In this document: positions 40,617-49,881 of the stretch, piece after piece | Position numbering within the stretch: the first letter of the stretch is position 1 | Layout: each line of letters opens with the position of its first letter | Assembly (NCBI GenBank): GCA_963717765.1 | Contig: CAVQWX010000007.1 | Location: 329,417 to 393,416, forward strand | Direction of reading: 5' to 3' | Source of the DNA: JACDER01 sp963717765 | Lineage (GTDB): Bacteria > Actinomycetota > Thermoleophilia > Gaiellales > Gaiellaceae | DNA: 64,000 nucleotides | Notes under the pieces: generated by a model | The model's input: only the letters and a program-made list of their open reading frames with translations | Databases searched by the model: none | Told to the model about the DNA's origin: nothing | Program-made: the position numbers and the translations under genes

Positions 40617-41852
40617 ATGGCGAAGCGAATCGTCGTCACAGGCCTTGGGGCGGTGACGCCGGTCGGGAACGACGCACCCTCGACTTGGCGCGCTGCCGTC
40701 GGCGGGGAGAGCGGCATCGACTTCATCAAGTCCTTCGACGCGAGCGGCTTTCCGGTGCGAGTTGCGGCCGAGGTGAAGGGCTTCGACCCGGAAGGCCTCG
40801 CCTCGCCGAAGGAGCTGCGCCGGCTCGATGACAACGTCCTGTTCGCGCTCGCGGCGTCGAAGGAGGCGGTCGCGGATGCCGGTCTCGACGGCGCCTACGA
40901 TCCCCCCCGTGTGGGCATCGTCTACGGCTCCGCCATCGGCGGGATCAAGACGATCACCCAGCAGCACGACACCCTGCGCGACCGCGGGCCCGACCGCGCC
41001 TCGCCGCATTGGCTCCCGAACTGTCTGGTCGACTCCGCCAGTGGGCAGCTTGCGATCACGCTGGGCTATCGAGGCCCCAACTACGCGACCGTCTCGGCCT
41101 GCGCGACCGGTTCGCACGCGGTGGGAGAAGGGGCCGAGCTGATCCGGCGCGGATGGGCGGACGCCGTTCTGGCCGGCGGGACAGAGTCCGGCATCATTCC
41201 GCTGATCCTGGCCGCCTTCTGCTCTATGCGAGGCCTCGCCGCCGAGGAGGAGCATCCTCCGCGCGCGTCCCGTCCCTTCGACGCGACCCGGGCGGGGTTC
41301 GTCATGGGGGAGGGGGCCGCGACGCTCGTCCTCGAGGAGCTGGAGGCGGCGCGCGCGCGTGGCGCGAAGATCTACGCCGAGGTGCTCGGGTACGGGACGT
41401 CGAACGACGGCTATCACATGGCGGCGCCCGACCCGGAGTCGGTCGGCGTCACGGAGATGATGCGCTCCGCGATGGAGACTGCCGGCGTCGCTCCGGAACG
41501 CGTGGGCTACATCAACGCGCATGGGACCTCCACGCCGCTCGGCGACCTCGCCGAGACGAAGGCGATCAAGGAGGTCTTCGGCGATCACGCCTACGAGCTC
41601 GCGGTCTCGTCCACCAAGTCCGTCATGGGGCATTGCTTCGGCGCGGCCGGGACGGTCGAGGCGATGATGTGCATCCTCGCCATCCGCGATGGCAAGCTCC
41701 CGCCCACGATGAACTACGAACATCCCGATCCCGAGTGCGACCTGGACTACGTGCCGAACGAGGCGCGCGACGTCCAGGTCGACGTCGCGCTTTCCAACGC
41801 CATGGGCCTGGGCGGTCACAACGCATGTGTCCTGATAGGAAGGGTCGAGTGA
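40617..41852 (+). CDS. fabF: Beta-ketoacyl-ACP synthase II (FabF)
   Basis: 411 aa. MAKRIVVTGLGAVTPVG start, active-site Cys162 in TVSACATGSHAV, INAHGTSTPLGD and KSVMGHCFGAAG histidines, and a GLGGHNA C-terminus. Sequence style is of fatty-acid FabF rather than aromatic KS-alpha, so it probably serves general elongation, though it could feed the polyketide locus 13 kb away. ATG 40617 was chosen over an in-frame upstream start within the ligase gene. Confidence 0.92.
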   Translation: MAKRIVVTGLGAVTPVGNDAPSTWRAAVGGESGIDFIKSFDASGFPVRVAAEVKGFDPEGLASPKELRRLDDNVLFALAASKEAVADAGLDGAYDPPRVGIVYGSAIGGIKTITQQHDTLRDRGPDRASPHWLPNCLVDSASGQLAITLGYRGPNYATVSACATGSHAVGEGAELIRRGWADAVLAGGTESGIIPLILAAFCSMRGLAAEEEHPPRASRPFDATRAGFVMGEGAATLVLEELEAARARGAKIYAEVLGYGTSNDGYHMAAPDPESVGVTEMMRSAMETAGVAPERVGYINAHGTSTPLGDLAETKAIKEVFGDHAYELAVSSTKSVMGHCFGAAGTVEAMMCILAIRDGKLPPTMNYEHPDPECDLDYVPNEARDVQVDVALSNAMGLGGHNACVLIGRVE

Positions 41853-41966
41853 CGGACACGCTTATAGGCCGGGCCGATACCACTGGGAGCTCATGGGCGG
41901 AGCCGGGCTTTGCCCGTGCGCAGCCGAACATGCGCTCGAAACCACGAGGAGTTAAGGAGGGGGCTC

Positions 41967-41991
41967 ACGGGGGAACCCTGGGTTCCCCCGT
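41967..41991 (+). terminator. GC-rich hairpin between fabF and O-methyltransferase
   Basis: Perfect 11-bp stem ACGGGGGAACC (41967-41977) with GGTTCCCCCGT (41981-41991), 3-nt loop, no U-run. A weaker hairpin (CGGGC TTT GCCCG) lies at about 41904-41916. The 160-bp gap also repeats the end of fabF in degenerate form (GATAGGAAGGGTCGAGTGA and GATTGGGAGGGTTGAATGA). Confidence 0.55.
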
Positions 41992-42012
41992 AGCTCTGAT
42001 TGGGAGGGTTGA

Positions 42013-42654
42013 ATGAGCTTTATCGTCAATGAGCCGGTGGAGAAATACGCGGAAGAGCACACCACCTCCGTGCCCGAGCTCTTCCAGCGGCTCGCAGATG
42101 AGACGCGCGAGAAGTCGGACGCGCCGCAGATGATGGTCGGGCTGCTCGAGGGCCGCTTCCTCGAGTTCCTCGTCCGGCAGACGAAGGCGAAGCGGATCCT
42201 CGAGCTGGGCACGTTCACGGGCTGGTCGTCCATCTCGATGGCGCTGGGGCTTACCGACGGCGGGCGCATCACGACCTGTGACGTCAACGAGGGCACGACC
42301 GCGATCGCGCGACGCTATGCGGAGGAAGCCGGCGTCGCCGACCGCATCGAGTACCGGCTTGGTCCCGGGCTCGAGACGATCGAGTCCCTGGACGGGCCGT
42401 TCGACCTGATCTTCATCGACGCGGACAAGGAGAACTACGTCAACTACTACGAGGCCGTTCTCCCGAAACTCGCGGACGACGGCTTCGTCATCGCCGACAA
42501 CGTGCTCTGGTCTGGACGAGTCGCCGATCCGGAGAACGAGGACGGAAACACGCAGGCGATCCGCGCCTTCAACGACCACGTGCTGGCCGACGATCGCGTC
42601 GTATGCGTGATGCTCAGCGTGCGCGACGGGATGACGCTGATCCGCAAGAAGTAA
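42013..42654 (+). CDS. O-methyltransferase (caffeoyl-CoA OMT-like, family 3)
   Basis: 213 aa: RILELGTFTGWSSISMALGL SAM loop, FDLIFIDADKENYVNYYEAVLPKL and VIADNVLWSGRVADP are diagnostic of class I cation-dependent catechol-type O-methyltransferases. It methylates ortho-dihydroxy aromatics in characterised relatives. It could decorate an aromatic polyketide, but its neighbour is FabF, not the PKS. Start ATG 42013 follows GGGAGGGTTGA. Confidence 0.85.
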   Translation: MSFIVNEPVEKYAEEHTTSVPELFQRLADETREKSDAPQMMVGLLEGRFLEFLVRQTKAKRILELGTFTGWSSISMALGLTDGGRITTCDVNEGTTAIARRYAEEAGVADRIEYRLGPGLETIESLDGPFDLIFIDADKENYVNYYEAVLPKLADDGFVIADNVLWSGRVADPENEDGNTQAIRAFNDHVLADDRVVCVMLSVRDGMTLIRKK

Positions 42655-42944
42655 CGCGCACCACGGTCATGTCCTCGAGCGAATCCAGCACGCAGTCGGC
42701 GAGCGCGAGCGCCTCCTCGTCCGGCGGGAAGAGGCGGTTCGGGATCGCCACGACGGTCATACCGGCGGCGTGCGCAGAGCGGATGCCGTTGTGCGAGTCC
42801 TCGATCGCGGCGCAGTATGTCCCGCTGCGCCTGCTCGTGCCAGCGCCGGCCGCGCTCGCGGACGAGCTGCTCGCGCGCCCCGTCCCAGACCTGCTCGGAG
42901 TCGATCAGGACTCCGTCGAGGTCGAAGACGACGGCGTCGATCAC
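42614..42944 (-). pseudogene. HAD-superfamily phosphatase, internal deletion and frameshift
   Basis: The N-terminal piece from GTG 42944 reads DAVVFDLDGVLIDSEQVWDGA (HAD motif I, DxDG). Near 42815 the frame shifts and continues as CAAIEDSHNGIRSAHAAGM then VVAIPNRLFPP, the motif IV end of beta-phosphoglucomutase-like HADs. About 100-120 middle residues, including motifs II and III, are gone. It overlaps the flavin reductase stop by GTGA and runs into the 3' end of the O-methyltransferase gene. Confidence 0.82.
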
Positions 42945-43405
42945 AGCGACACGTACCGGCGGTCCAGATACAGGAGCGGCGGCCTCGCCTGACCGAGCGC
43001 GCACTCGAGCGCCTCGCCGGCGAAGAAGGTGTGGTCGCCGACCGGCCATTCCGCCCACAGGCTGCACTCGATCCATCCGAGCGCCCCTTCGAGGAGCGGC
43101 GCGCCGTGGTTTCCCTCGCGGAACTCGATCCCGTGCCAGTGTGCGATGGGAGGAACCCCGCGGGCGAAATGCTGCGCGACCGCTTCCTGGCCGGCGGCGA
43201 GCAGGCTGACCGCGAACCCGCCGGCTTCGCGCAGCAGCTCGTGGAGCGCGGCCGCGCGTGCGATCGAGATCCCGATAAGCGGAGGCTCGACGGAGAGAGA
43301 AACTAGGGTCCCCACGGTCAGGCCGAGGCGCTCGCCGTCGGCGTCCACCGTGACCACGGCGACGCCGGCCGGAAACCGGCGCATGAGCGCGCGGAGGTCG
43401 TCCAC
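42941..43405 (-). CDS. Flavin reductase-like (FMN-binding split-barrel) protein
   Basis: 154 aa, flavin reductase domain: MRRFPAGVAVVTVDADGERLGLTVGTLVSLSVEPPLIGISI, then FAVSLLAAGQEAVAQHFA and WIECSLWAEWPVGDHTFFAGEAL. These small proteins supply reduced flavin to two-component monooxygenases. GTG 43405 is the start. No partner oxygenase is adjacent; the ABM enzyme at 10957 needs no flavin. Confidence 0.85.
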   Translation of the reverse strand: MDDLRALMRRFPAGVAVVTVDADGERLGLTVGTLVSLSVEPPLIGISIARAAALHELLREAGGFAVSLLAAGQEAVAQHFARGVPPIAHWHGIEFREGNHGAPLLEGALGWIECSLWAEWPVGDHTFFAGEALECALGQARPPLLYLDRRYVSL

Positions 43406-43415
43406 CGCGCGGAGA

Positions 43416-43517
43416 CTACGTCAGGCTGATCCCGAAGCCGCCGAACAGGAAGAACGCCAGGAACGCAATGGCGACCACGATCCCGATCGCGACGGCGATG
43501 CTCTCCTCGAAGTTCAT
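43416..43517 (-). CDS. Single-helix membrane miniprotein (hypothetical)
   Basis: 33 aa starting MNFEESIAVAIG and consisting of one hydrophobic helix ending FFLFGGFGISLT. It ends 10 nt before the flavin reductase start, in the same direction. No clear ribosome site. It is worth listing because the acidic N-terminus plus single helix pattern is protein-like and the region has no other gene on this strand. Confidence 0.4.
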   Translation of the reverse strand: MNFEESIAVAIGIVVAIAFLAFFLFGGFGISLT

Positions 43518-43575
43518 GGAACGAGTTTCTGCGGAGGACCGGACGTTCCTGCGCGGCTGTGTAACCATCAAAGCC

Positions 43576-45351
43576 GTGCCGGCGTCCGCGAGCATCCCGA
43601 ATACACGCGCCTCACGGCCCGCTCCGGCGCGTTCTCGGCTGCGTCCGGTCTTCTTCGCGGTGCTCGTCGCGCTCGTCCCGACCGCCCTCGCGACTTGGGC
43701 AGTGGGGCGCAACCATGCCGATCACGTGAGCCGAACGGCGAGCTCCGCCGTCGTCGGTGAAGCCCAGGCCGGCCGACAACAGGCGGAGCAGGTGCTCTCG
43801 CGCGCGCGCGCTCGCGCGCTGACGATCGCCCACTTCGTGCCGGTCCAGCGGGCACTCACCCGCCGCGACGAGAAAGCGCTCGCGCTCTTTGCGCGGCAGC
43901 ATCCCGGCTCGTATTTCCTCCTCCGCGGGAAGGAGATCCCGGCGCGCCACCCGTCCGAGGTTGCTCGCCGGACGGTGGTGGTCACCCTCGGCAAGCATGC
44001 GATCGGGACGGTCGCGGTCGGCGTGCCGGAGTCGGCGCTCCGCGACGCCGTCGACCAAGTGCCGCGCGCGGACGGCGACCGGATCGGGCTCTCCGCCGCG
44101 GGTACAGCGCCGGCGGGGGCGGGCGACATCAGCCTCGGCGACCGCCGGTACCGGGCCGCCGGCGCCAACGTGTCCTCACGCATCGAGGTCGTCGCCGCGC
44201 GGCCCGCGAGCGCGATCGACCGGGACGTACGGAACACCTGGCTGACCGCGTTCGGCGCCGCCGTCGCCACGCTCGCGACCGTCGCGCTCATCGCCTGGGC
44301 GGCCGCGCCGCTGGTCGGCCGCGGCCGCATGATTCAGCGCGAGCGCTCGGAGGCGCTCAGCGTCCTCTCGAACGTCCGCGACGGCGTGTTCCTCGTCGAC
44401 GAGGACGGACTCGTTCGCTTCTGGAACCGCGCCGCCGAGCTGATCACGGGGTTGTCGCGCACTGACGTATGGGGTCGCCGGCTCGCGGAGCTGCCCGGGC
44501 TCGGTTCCATCGCCGGCCAGATACCCGTGGGCGAGGACGGGCAAGTCCGCCCGCAGACGCTTCCCGTCGAGCTCGGTGTGTCCGAGCTCTGGCTGTCGGT
44601 GGCCGGCGTCGAGACGCTTGAGGGCAAGGTGTACACGTTCACCGACATCACCGAGGAGCAACGCCTCGAACAGCTCAAGAATGACTTCGTCGCCACCGTC
44701 TCCCATGAGCTGCGGACGCCGCTGACCGGGCTGTACGGGGCAGCGGTGACGCTGCGCGAGCGCGGTGGCCTGATCCCGGCCACGGCACGCGCCCAGCTGC
44801 TCGCCGCTATCGGCGATCAGGCCGAGCTCCTCGCCCGTGTGGTCGAGGACATCCTGGTGGCCGCCGGGATCGAGTCGGACCAGCTGCTCTTCACCGAGCA
44901 CAGCTTCGAGGCTGTCGCGCTCGCGCGGGAGGCAGTCGAAGAGGCACGCCTCCGGCACTCGACGACGCGAGTGCAGCTTGTGCAGGACGAGGAAGACCTG
45001 TTCGTGCACGCCGATTCGGTGCGCACACGGCAGGTGCTCGACAGCCTGATCGACAACGCCGTGCGCTACGCCACCCGCGGGCCGATCTGGGTGGCGGTCG
45101 AGAGGGTGAACGGCGCCATCACCTTCAGCGTCGCAGACAAGGGTCCCGGTATTCCTCTGGACAAGCAGCAGCGGATCTTCGAGAAGTTCTATCGCTCCGA
45201 CGTGCAGATGATGTCTGGCGTCGGCGGCGCGGGCCTCGGCCTGTACATCTCGCGGGAGCTCGTGCGGCTCATGGGCGGGAGACTGTGGGTCGAGTCGGCG
45301 CCCGGCGCTGGAGCGCTCTTCTCTTTCGAGCTTCCTTCCCTTCCGGACTGA
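43576..45351 (+). CDS. Membrane sensor histidine kinase (PAS-HisKA-HATPase)
   Basis: About 591 aa. TM1 near residues 24-44, an extracytoplasmic sensor of about 170 aa, TM2 (WLTAFGAAVATLATVALIAW), PAS domain (SNVRDGVFLVDEDGLVRFWNRAAELI), HisKA VSHELRTPLTGLYG with the phosphorylated His, and HATPase boxes DNAVRYA, DKGPGIP and GAGLGLYISREL. GTG 43576 is the likely start; earlier in-frame starts overlap the divergent miniprotein. No response regulator is adjacent, so it is an orphan sensor kinase. Confidence 0.88.
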   Translation: MPASASIPNTRASRPAPARSRLRPVFFAVLVALVPTALATWAVGRNHADHVSRTASSAVVGEAQAGRQQAEQVLSRARARALTIAHFVPVQRALTRRDEKALALFARQHPGSYFLLRGKEIPARHPSEVARRTVVVTLGKHAIGTVAVGVPESALRDAVDQVPRADGDRIGLSAAGTAPAGAGDISLGDRRYRAAGANVSSRIEVVAARPASAIDRDVRNTWLTAFGAAVATLATVALIAWAAAPLVGRGRMIQRERSEALSVLSNVRDGVFLVDEDGLVRFWNRAAELITGLSRTDVWGRRLAELPGLGSIAGQIPVGEDGQVRPQTLPVELGVSELWLSVAGVETLEGKVYTFTDITEEQRLEQLKNDFVATVSHELRTPLTGLYGAAVTLRERGGLIPATARAQLLAAIGDQAELLARVVEDILVAAGIESDQLLFTEHSFEAVALAREAVEEARLRHSTTRVQLVQDEEDLFVHADSVRTRQVLDSLIDNAVRYATRGPIWVAVERVNGAITFSVADKGPGIPLDKQQRIFEKFYRSDVQMMSGVGGAGLGLYISRELVRLMGGRLWVESAPGAGALFSFELPSLPD

Positions 45352-45369
45352 TCCAAGTACCATGCGCGC

Positions 45370-46053
45370 ATGCGGAGGGCTGTCAATGCCGTGCTCATCG
45401 CCGCCGCACTGCTGCTTTCGGCCTTTTTGTGGCTGTCCGCGTCCGGGAGCACGACCGGCCTTTTGCCCTTCCCTGGGGCCCAGGCACGTCCCGCTGAGGT
45501 CACTCTCGCGCAGCGCCTGACCCGGGCGCGAAAGGTCGTGCGGAAGAAGGCTCCGCGCAAGGCACCGGCCGTAGCCCCCCGTCCGGTCGCCGTCGCCGCA
45601 CCTGTCGTCAGCTCCCAGGTCGTCTCGGCCGCGCCGCAGCCCGTGGCGCACCGGAACGCGCCGGCTCAGCGGCCGGTAGCCCCCCATCCGCCGCCGCCGC
45701 CGCCGCCGCACGCACCCACGCCGCCGCCCCCACCGCCCCCACCGCCCCCGCCCGTCGTCGGCCCGGGCAATCCGGTTGCTGCTCCTCCCGCCAACGTCGC
45801 CGGCTCGCCCGCAGACCAGGCGGCCGCTCCGCCGGCGGCTCCACCTCCGCCTCCGCCGGGCGCCTTCGAGCAGCCGGCCGCGGCGAAGCCGCCGCCGCCG
45901 CCGCCACCGCCACCGCCGCCACCCCCTCCGCCCCCACCCCCTCCGCCCCCACCCCTGACCGTGGTCACTCCCACCCCGCCGGCCGCACCCCCTCATCCTC
46001 CGCCCGCCCCGCCCGGGCAGTCGAAACCCGGCAAGCACCACAGGCCCAAGTAG
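45370..46053 (+). CDS. Proline-rich anchored/secreted protein
   Basis: 227 aa. An N-terminal membrane or signal segment (about 5-24) and a basic patch (RKVVRKKAPRKAP) precede a tail of long proline runs separated by Ala/Val stretches, ending KPGKHHRPK. Likely a cell-wall-spanning or low-complexity surface protein. It starts 18 nt after the sensor kinase, so it may belong to that unit. Codon repetition (CCGCCGCC) makes the tract mutation-prone. Confidence 0.6.
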   Translation: MRRAVNAVLIAAALLLSAFLWLSASGSTTGLLPFPGAQARPAEVTLAQRLTRARKVVRKKAPRKAPAVAPRPVAVAAPVVSSQVVSAAPQPVAHRNAPAQRPVAPHPPPPPPPHAPTPPPPPPPPPPPVVGPGNPVAAPPANVAGSPADQAAAPPAAPPPPPPGAFEQPAAAKPPPPPPPPPPPPPPPPPPPPPPLTVVTPTPPAAPPHPPPAPPGQSKPGKHHRPK

Positions 46054-46814
46054 TGGGCGAGCTCGACGGCCTGGTCGCGCTCGTCACCGGAGGCGGCCGC
46101 GGGATCGGCGCGAACATCGCGCGTGAGCTGGCCGACGCGGGAGCGCGCGTGGCGGTCGGGGCGCGCACGCGCGATCAGGTCGAGTCGGTTGCCGAGGAGA
46201 TCGGCGGCCTCGCGCTGGAGTTGGACGTAACGGACCAGGCGGCGGTCGAGCGCGCGGTCGACGAGACCGAGCGCCAGCTGGGGCCGATCGACTTCCTGGT
46301 CGCCAACGCCGGGATCGGCGGCCCCGAGGGCGAGACCTGGGAGGTCGACGTTCAGGAGTGGTGGCGCGTCTTCGAGGTGAACGTCCTCGGCGTCCATCTC
46401 TGCTGCCGGACGGTGATCCCGCGAATGCTGGAGCGCGGCAAGGGTCGGATCGTGATCACGGGCAGCGGCGCCGCGTACCTTCCGGGCGCGAGCAACACCT
46501 CCTACACAGCGAGCAAGGCCGCGGTCGTCCGCTACGCCGAGACGCTCGCGAACGCGCTCGAGGGCCGGCTACCGGTCTTCGTGATCAGCCCAGGGCTCGT
46601 CCAGACGGCGATGACCGACGGCTTCTTCGAAGATGACGCGCCGTGGACGCCGCCCGAGCTCGCGCCCCAACTCGTCCGCGCGCTCGCCTCGGGCAGGGCG
46701 GACGATCTAGCCGGCCGGTACCTGCACGCCGAGCACGACGACATCGAGGACCTGATCGAGCGGACGGACGAGATCCGCGAGAACGACCTGAACGCGATCC
46801 GGCTCCAGCGCTAG
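46053..46814 (+). CDS. Short-chain dehydrogenase/reductase
   Basis: 253 aa SDR: TGGGRGIGANIA cofactor loop (about 12-22), NAGIGG, catalytic Ser in TGSGAAYLPG, and YTASK. The basic residue after the first strand (GARTRDQ) suggests NADP(H) preference. GTG 46053 overlaps the TAG of the proline-rich gene by one base. The substrate is unknown; ketoreduction of a polyketide or fatty-acid intermediate is one option. Confidence 0.85.
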   Translation: MGELDGLVALVTGGGRGIGANIARELADAGARVAVGARTRDQVESVAEEIGGLALELDVTDQAAVERAVDETERQLGPIDFLVANAGIGGPEGETWEVDVQEWWRVFEVNVLGVHLCCRTVIPRMLERGKGRIVITGSGAAYLPGASNTSYTASKAAVVRYAETLANALEGRLPVFVISPGLVQTAMTDGFFEDDAPWTPPELAPQLVRALASGRADDLAGRYLHAEHDDIEDLIERTDEIRENDLNAIRLQR

Positions 46815-46943
46815 CGGCCGATCCGCGGAGTCTTGCTACCGTGGACACCAGAGGCCGGCATGAGGCCGGCCCGTGAGAGAGCTTCTCGTTCCTCCTTCGG
46901 GCTGTTCGGGGTAGGCAATCTCGAACTCGAAGGAGTAGAACAA
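46815..46943 (+). promoter_or_regulatory. 129-nt leader of the DEAD-box helicase gene
   Basis: It contains GGCCGGC..GGCCGGCC (about 46853-46872), able to form a hairpin, and ends in AAGGAG 9 nt before the ATG. Long structured leaders are common before cold-responsive RNA helicases; regulation here is inference. Confidence 0.4.
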
Positions 46944-48116
<1,173 letters not shown>

Positions 48117-48172
48117 CCCGCGTTCGTAGCGCCGAGACGAGAGCTCCACAGCCGTGACGTCTCTCGACGGAA

Positions 48173-48261
48173 CGGCGGGGGTGGGATTCGAACCCACGGA
48201 GCCCCTTTCAGGACTCAACGGTTTTCAAGACCGCCCCGTTAGACCGCTCCGGCACCCCGCC
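48173..48261 (-). tRNA. tRNA-Ser(TGA)
   Basis: 89 nt on the minus strand: acceptor GGCGGGG with CCCCGCC plus discriminator G, anticodon loop CTTGAAA (anticodon TGA), long variable arm, T-loop TTCGAAT. CCA is not encoded. It lies 22 bp downstream of serS, its own synthetase gene, in the same direction. Confidence 0.94.
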
Positions 48262-48283
48262 GCGGCGAATTCTGCCCGAGGGC

Positions 48284-49486
48284 CTACGGCTCGACGCGTT
48301 CGGGCGCGCCGAACTCCCGTAGCACGTCTGGCACCTCGCCCTGGAAGTTCTCCAGCACCGCGAGCGCCCAGCGGTCGGTGACGGCTGTGCCGTTCAGCGT
48401 GTGGACGTATTCCGTCCCCTTTTCGCGGCGGTAGCGGATCCCGAGGCGCCGGGCCTGGTAGTCCGTCGTATTGGACGCCGACGTGATCTCGCGGTACCGC
48501 TCCTGGGACGGGAACCAGGCCTCGATGTCGTAGCGCTTCGCCGCGGCCGCGCTCAACTCCGTAGCCTCGATGTTCACGAGGCGGTAGGGGAGGCCGAGGT
48601 CGCGCGCGAGCGACTCTTCGATCTCGAGCAGCCGCTCGAGCTCGTCCCACGAGTCCTCCGGGAGAACGTAGGCGAACATCTCCACCTTGTTGAACTGGTG
48701 GACGCGGAACATGCCGCGGGTGTCCCGTCCGGCCGAGCCCGCTTCGCGGCGGAAGTTGGTGGAGAACGCCGTGTAGCGCAGCGGGAGGTCATCCGCGCCG
48801 AGGATCTCGCCCGTGTGCAGTCCGGCGAGCGCCACCTCCGAGGTGCCGGTGAGGTACAGGCCCTCGTCCGCGACCTCGTAGATCTCGAAGCGCTCGGCTG
48901 GGAAGAAGCCGGTGCCGTACATGGCCTCCTCGCGGACGAGAATCGGCGGGATGACGGGGACGAAGCCGTTCGCGATGGCGCGGTCGAGTGCGTAGCGGTA
49001 GAGCGCCAGCGTGAGCCGAGCCGCGTCGCCGATGATGTAGCCGAAGCGTGAGCCGGACAGGCGCGCGCCGCGCTCCATGTCGAAGCGGCCGAGCTCGAGG
49101 TGCTCCTTCGGCTCGGTCAGTTGCGGCGGCTCGCCGACCAGGCGCACGATCTCGCCCTCGGCATCGCCTTCCGGCTCGTCCGGGACGGATTCGTGCGGCG
49201 GGTTCGGCACCACGCGCAGGAGCTCGTCCCGCGCGGACTCGGCCTCCGCGAGCTCGCCCTCGAGCCGCTGCAGGCCGGCCTTGACCTGCTTCAGCTCCTC
49301 GACCTGCTCCGCCGTCGGCTTCCCCTTGAGCTTCTGCCGGCTCCGCAGCTCGTCCACCTGCGGGACGAGCTCACGCCAGTGCTCGTCCGCCGCCAGCAGC
49401 TCGTCGAACTGCTCGGCGTAGCCTTTGCGCGCGATCGCCGCCCGGTACTCGTCCGGGTTGGCCCGCGCGGCGCGGAGATCGATCAC
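48284..49486 (-). CDS. serS: Seryl-tRNA synthetase
   Basis: 400 aa. N-terminal coiled-coil tRNA arm (about 25-105, with RSRQKLKGKPTAEQVEELKQ) and class II core: GTGFFPAERFEIYEV, TGTSEVALAGLH (motif region), FRREAGSAGRDTRGMFRVHQFNKVE (motif 2) and LNGTAVTDRWALAVLENFQ (motif 3, usually LNGSG.A). GTG 49486 overlaps the cytochrome gene stop (GTGA). It charges tRNA-Ser; three of its substrates are encoded within 13 kb. Confidence 0.95.
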   Translation of the reverse strand: MIDLRAARANPDEYRAAIARKGYAEQFDELLAADEHWRELVPQVDELRSRQKLKGKPTAEQVEELKQVKAGLQRLEGELAEAESARDELLRVVPNPPHESVPDEPEGDAEGEIVRLVGEPPQLTEPKEHLELGRFDMERGARLSGSRFGYIIGDAARLTLALYRYALDRAIANGFVPVIPPILVREEAMYGTGFFPAERFEIYEVADEGLYLTGTSEVALAGLHTGEILGADDLPLRYTAFSTNFRREAGSAGRDTRGMFRVHQFNKVEMFAYVLPEDSWDELERLLEIEESLARDLGLPYRLVNIEATELSAAAAKRYDIEAWFPSQERYREITSASNTTDYQARRLGIRYRREKGTEYVHTLNGTAVTDRWALAVLENFQGEVPDVLREFGAPERVEP

Positions 49487-49881
49487 TTCGTCTGCAGGAA
49501 GGCGACCAGGTCGGCGATCTCCTTGGGGGAGAGCGACGAGCCGTAGGTCTGGGGCATGATGTTCGGCTGGAAGCCCGAGGCGATCACCGCGTTCGGGTCG
49601 ACGATCGATTGCTGGATGAACGCGGCGTCCTTGTCCTTGAGCACGTCGCTCAGGTTCGGCCCGACGTTGCCCGTCGAGCCCGCCGGCTCGAACGTGTGGC
49701 ACGAGCCGCACCCCTGCGCGTCGAAGACCAGCTTGCCAGCCGCCGGGTCGCCCTTCGTCACGGTCGTCTCGGTCTGGATCGTCCCGATCACCGTCTGGGG
49801 ACGTGGTTTCGTCGTCCCCTCACCACCGCAGCCGGCCGCCACCAGGGCCACGGTGGCCAGGATCGGGATCAGCCAACGCAC
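49483..49881 (-). CDS. Lipoprotein monohaem cytochrome c
   Basis: 132 aa. Lipobox LVAAGC near residue 18, a short tether, then one class I cytochrome c domain: haem site CGSCH (about 58-62), VGPNLSDVL and distal Met in NIMPQTYG, ending IADLVAFLQT. It is a membrane-anchored electron carrier on the outer face. It is transcribed ahead of serS, an odd pairing, with GTGA overlap. Its first 62 nt overlap the 3' end of the upstream membrane-protein gene. Confidence 0.88.
   Translation of the reverse strand: MRWLIPILATVALVAAGCGGEGTTKPRPQTVIGTIQTETTVTKGDPAAGKLVFDAQGCGSCHTFEPAGSTGNVGPNLSDVLKDKDAAFIQQSIVDPNAVIASGFQPNIMPQTYGSSLSPKEIADLVAFLQTK

Noticed and set aside
39987..41819. 610-codon minus-strand frame opposite fabF
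   Set aside because: Shadow frame; fabF on the plus strand and the DNA ligase in another minus frame are unambiguous.
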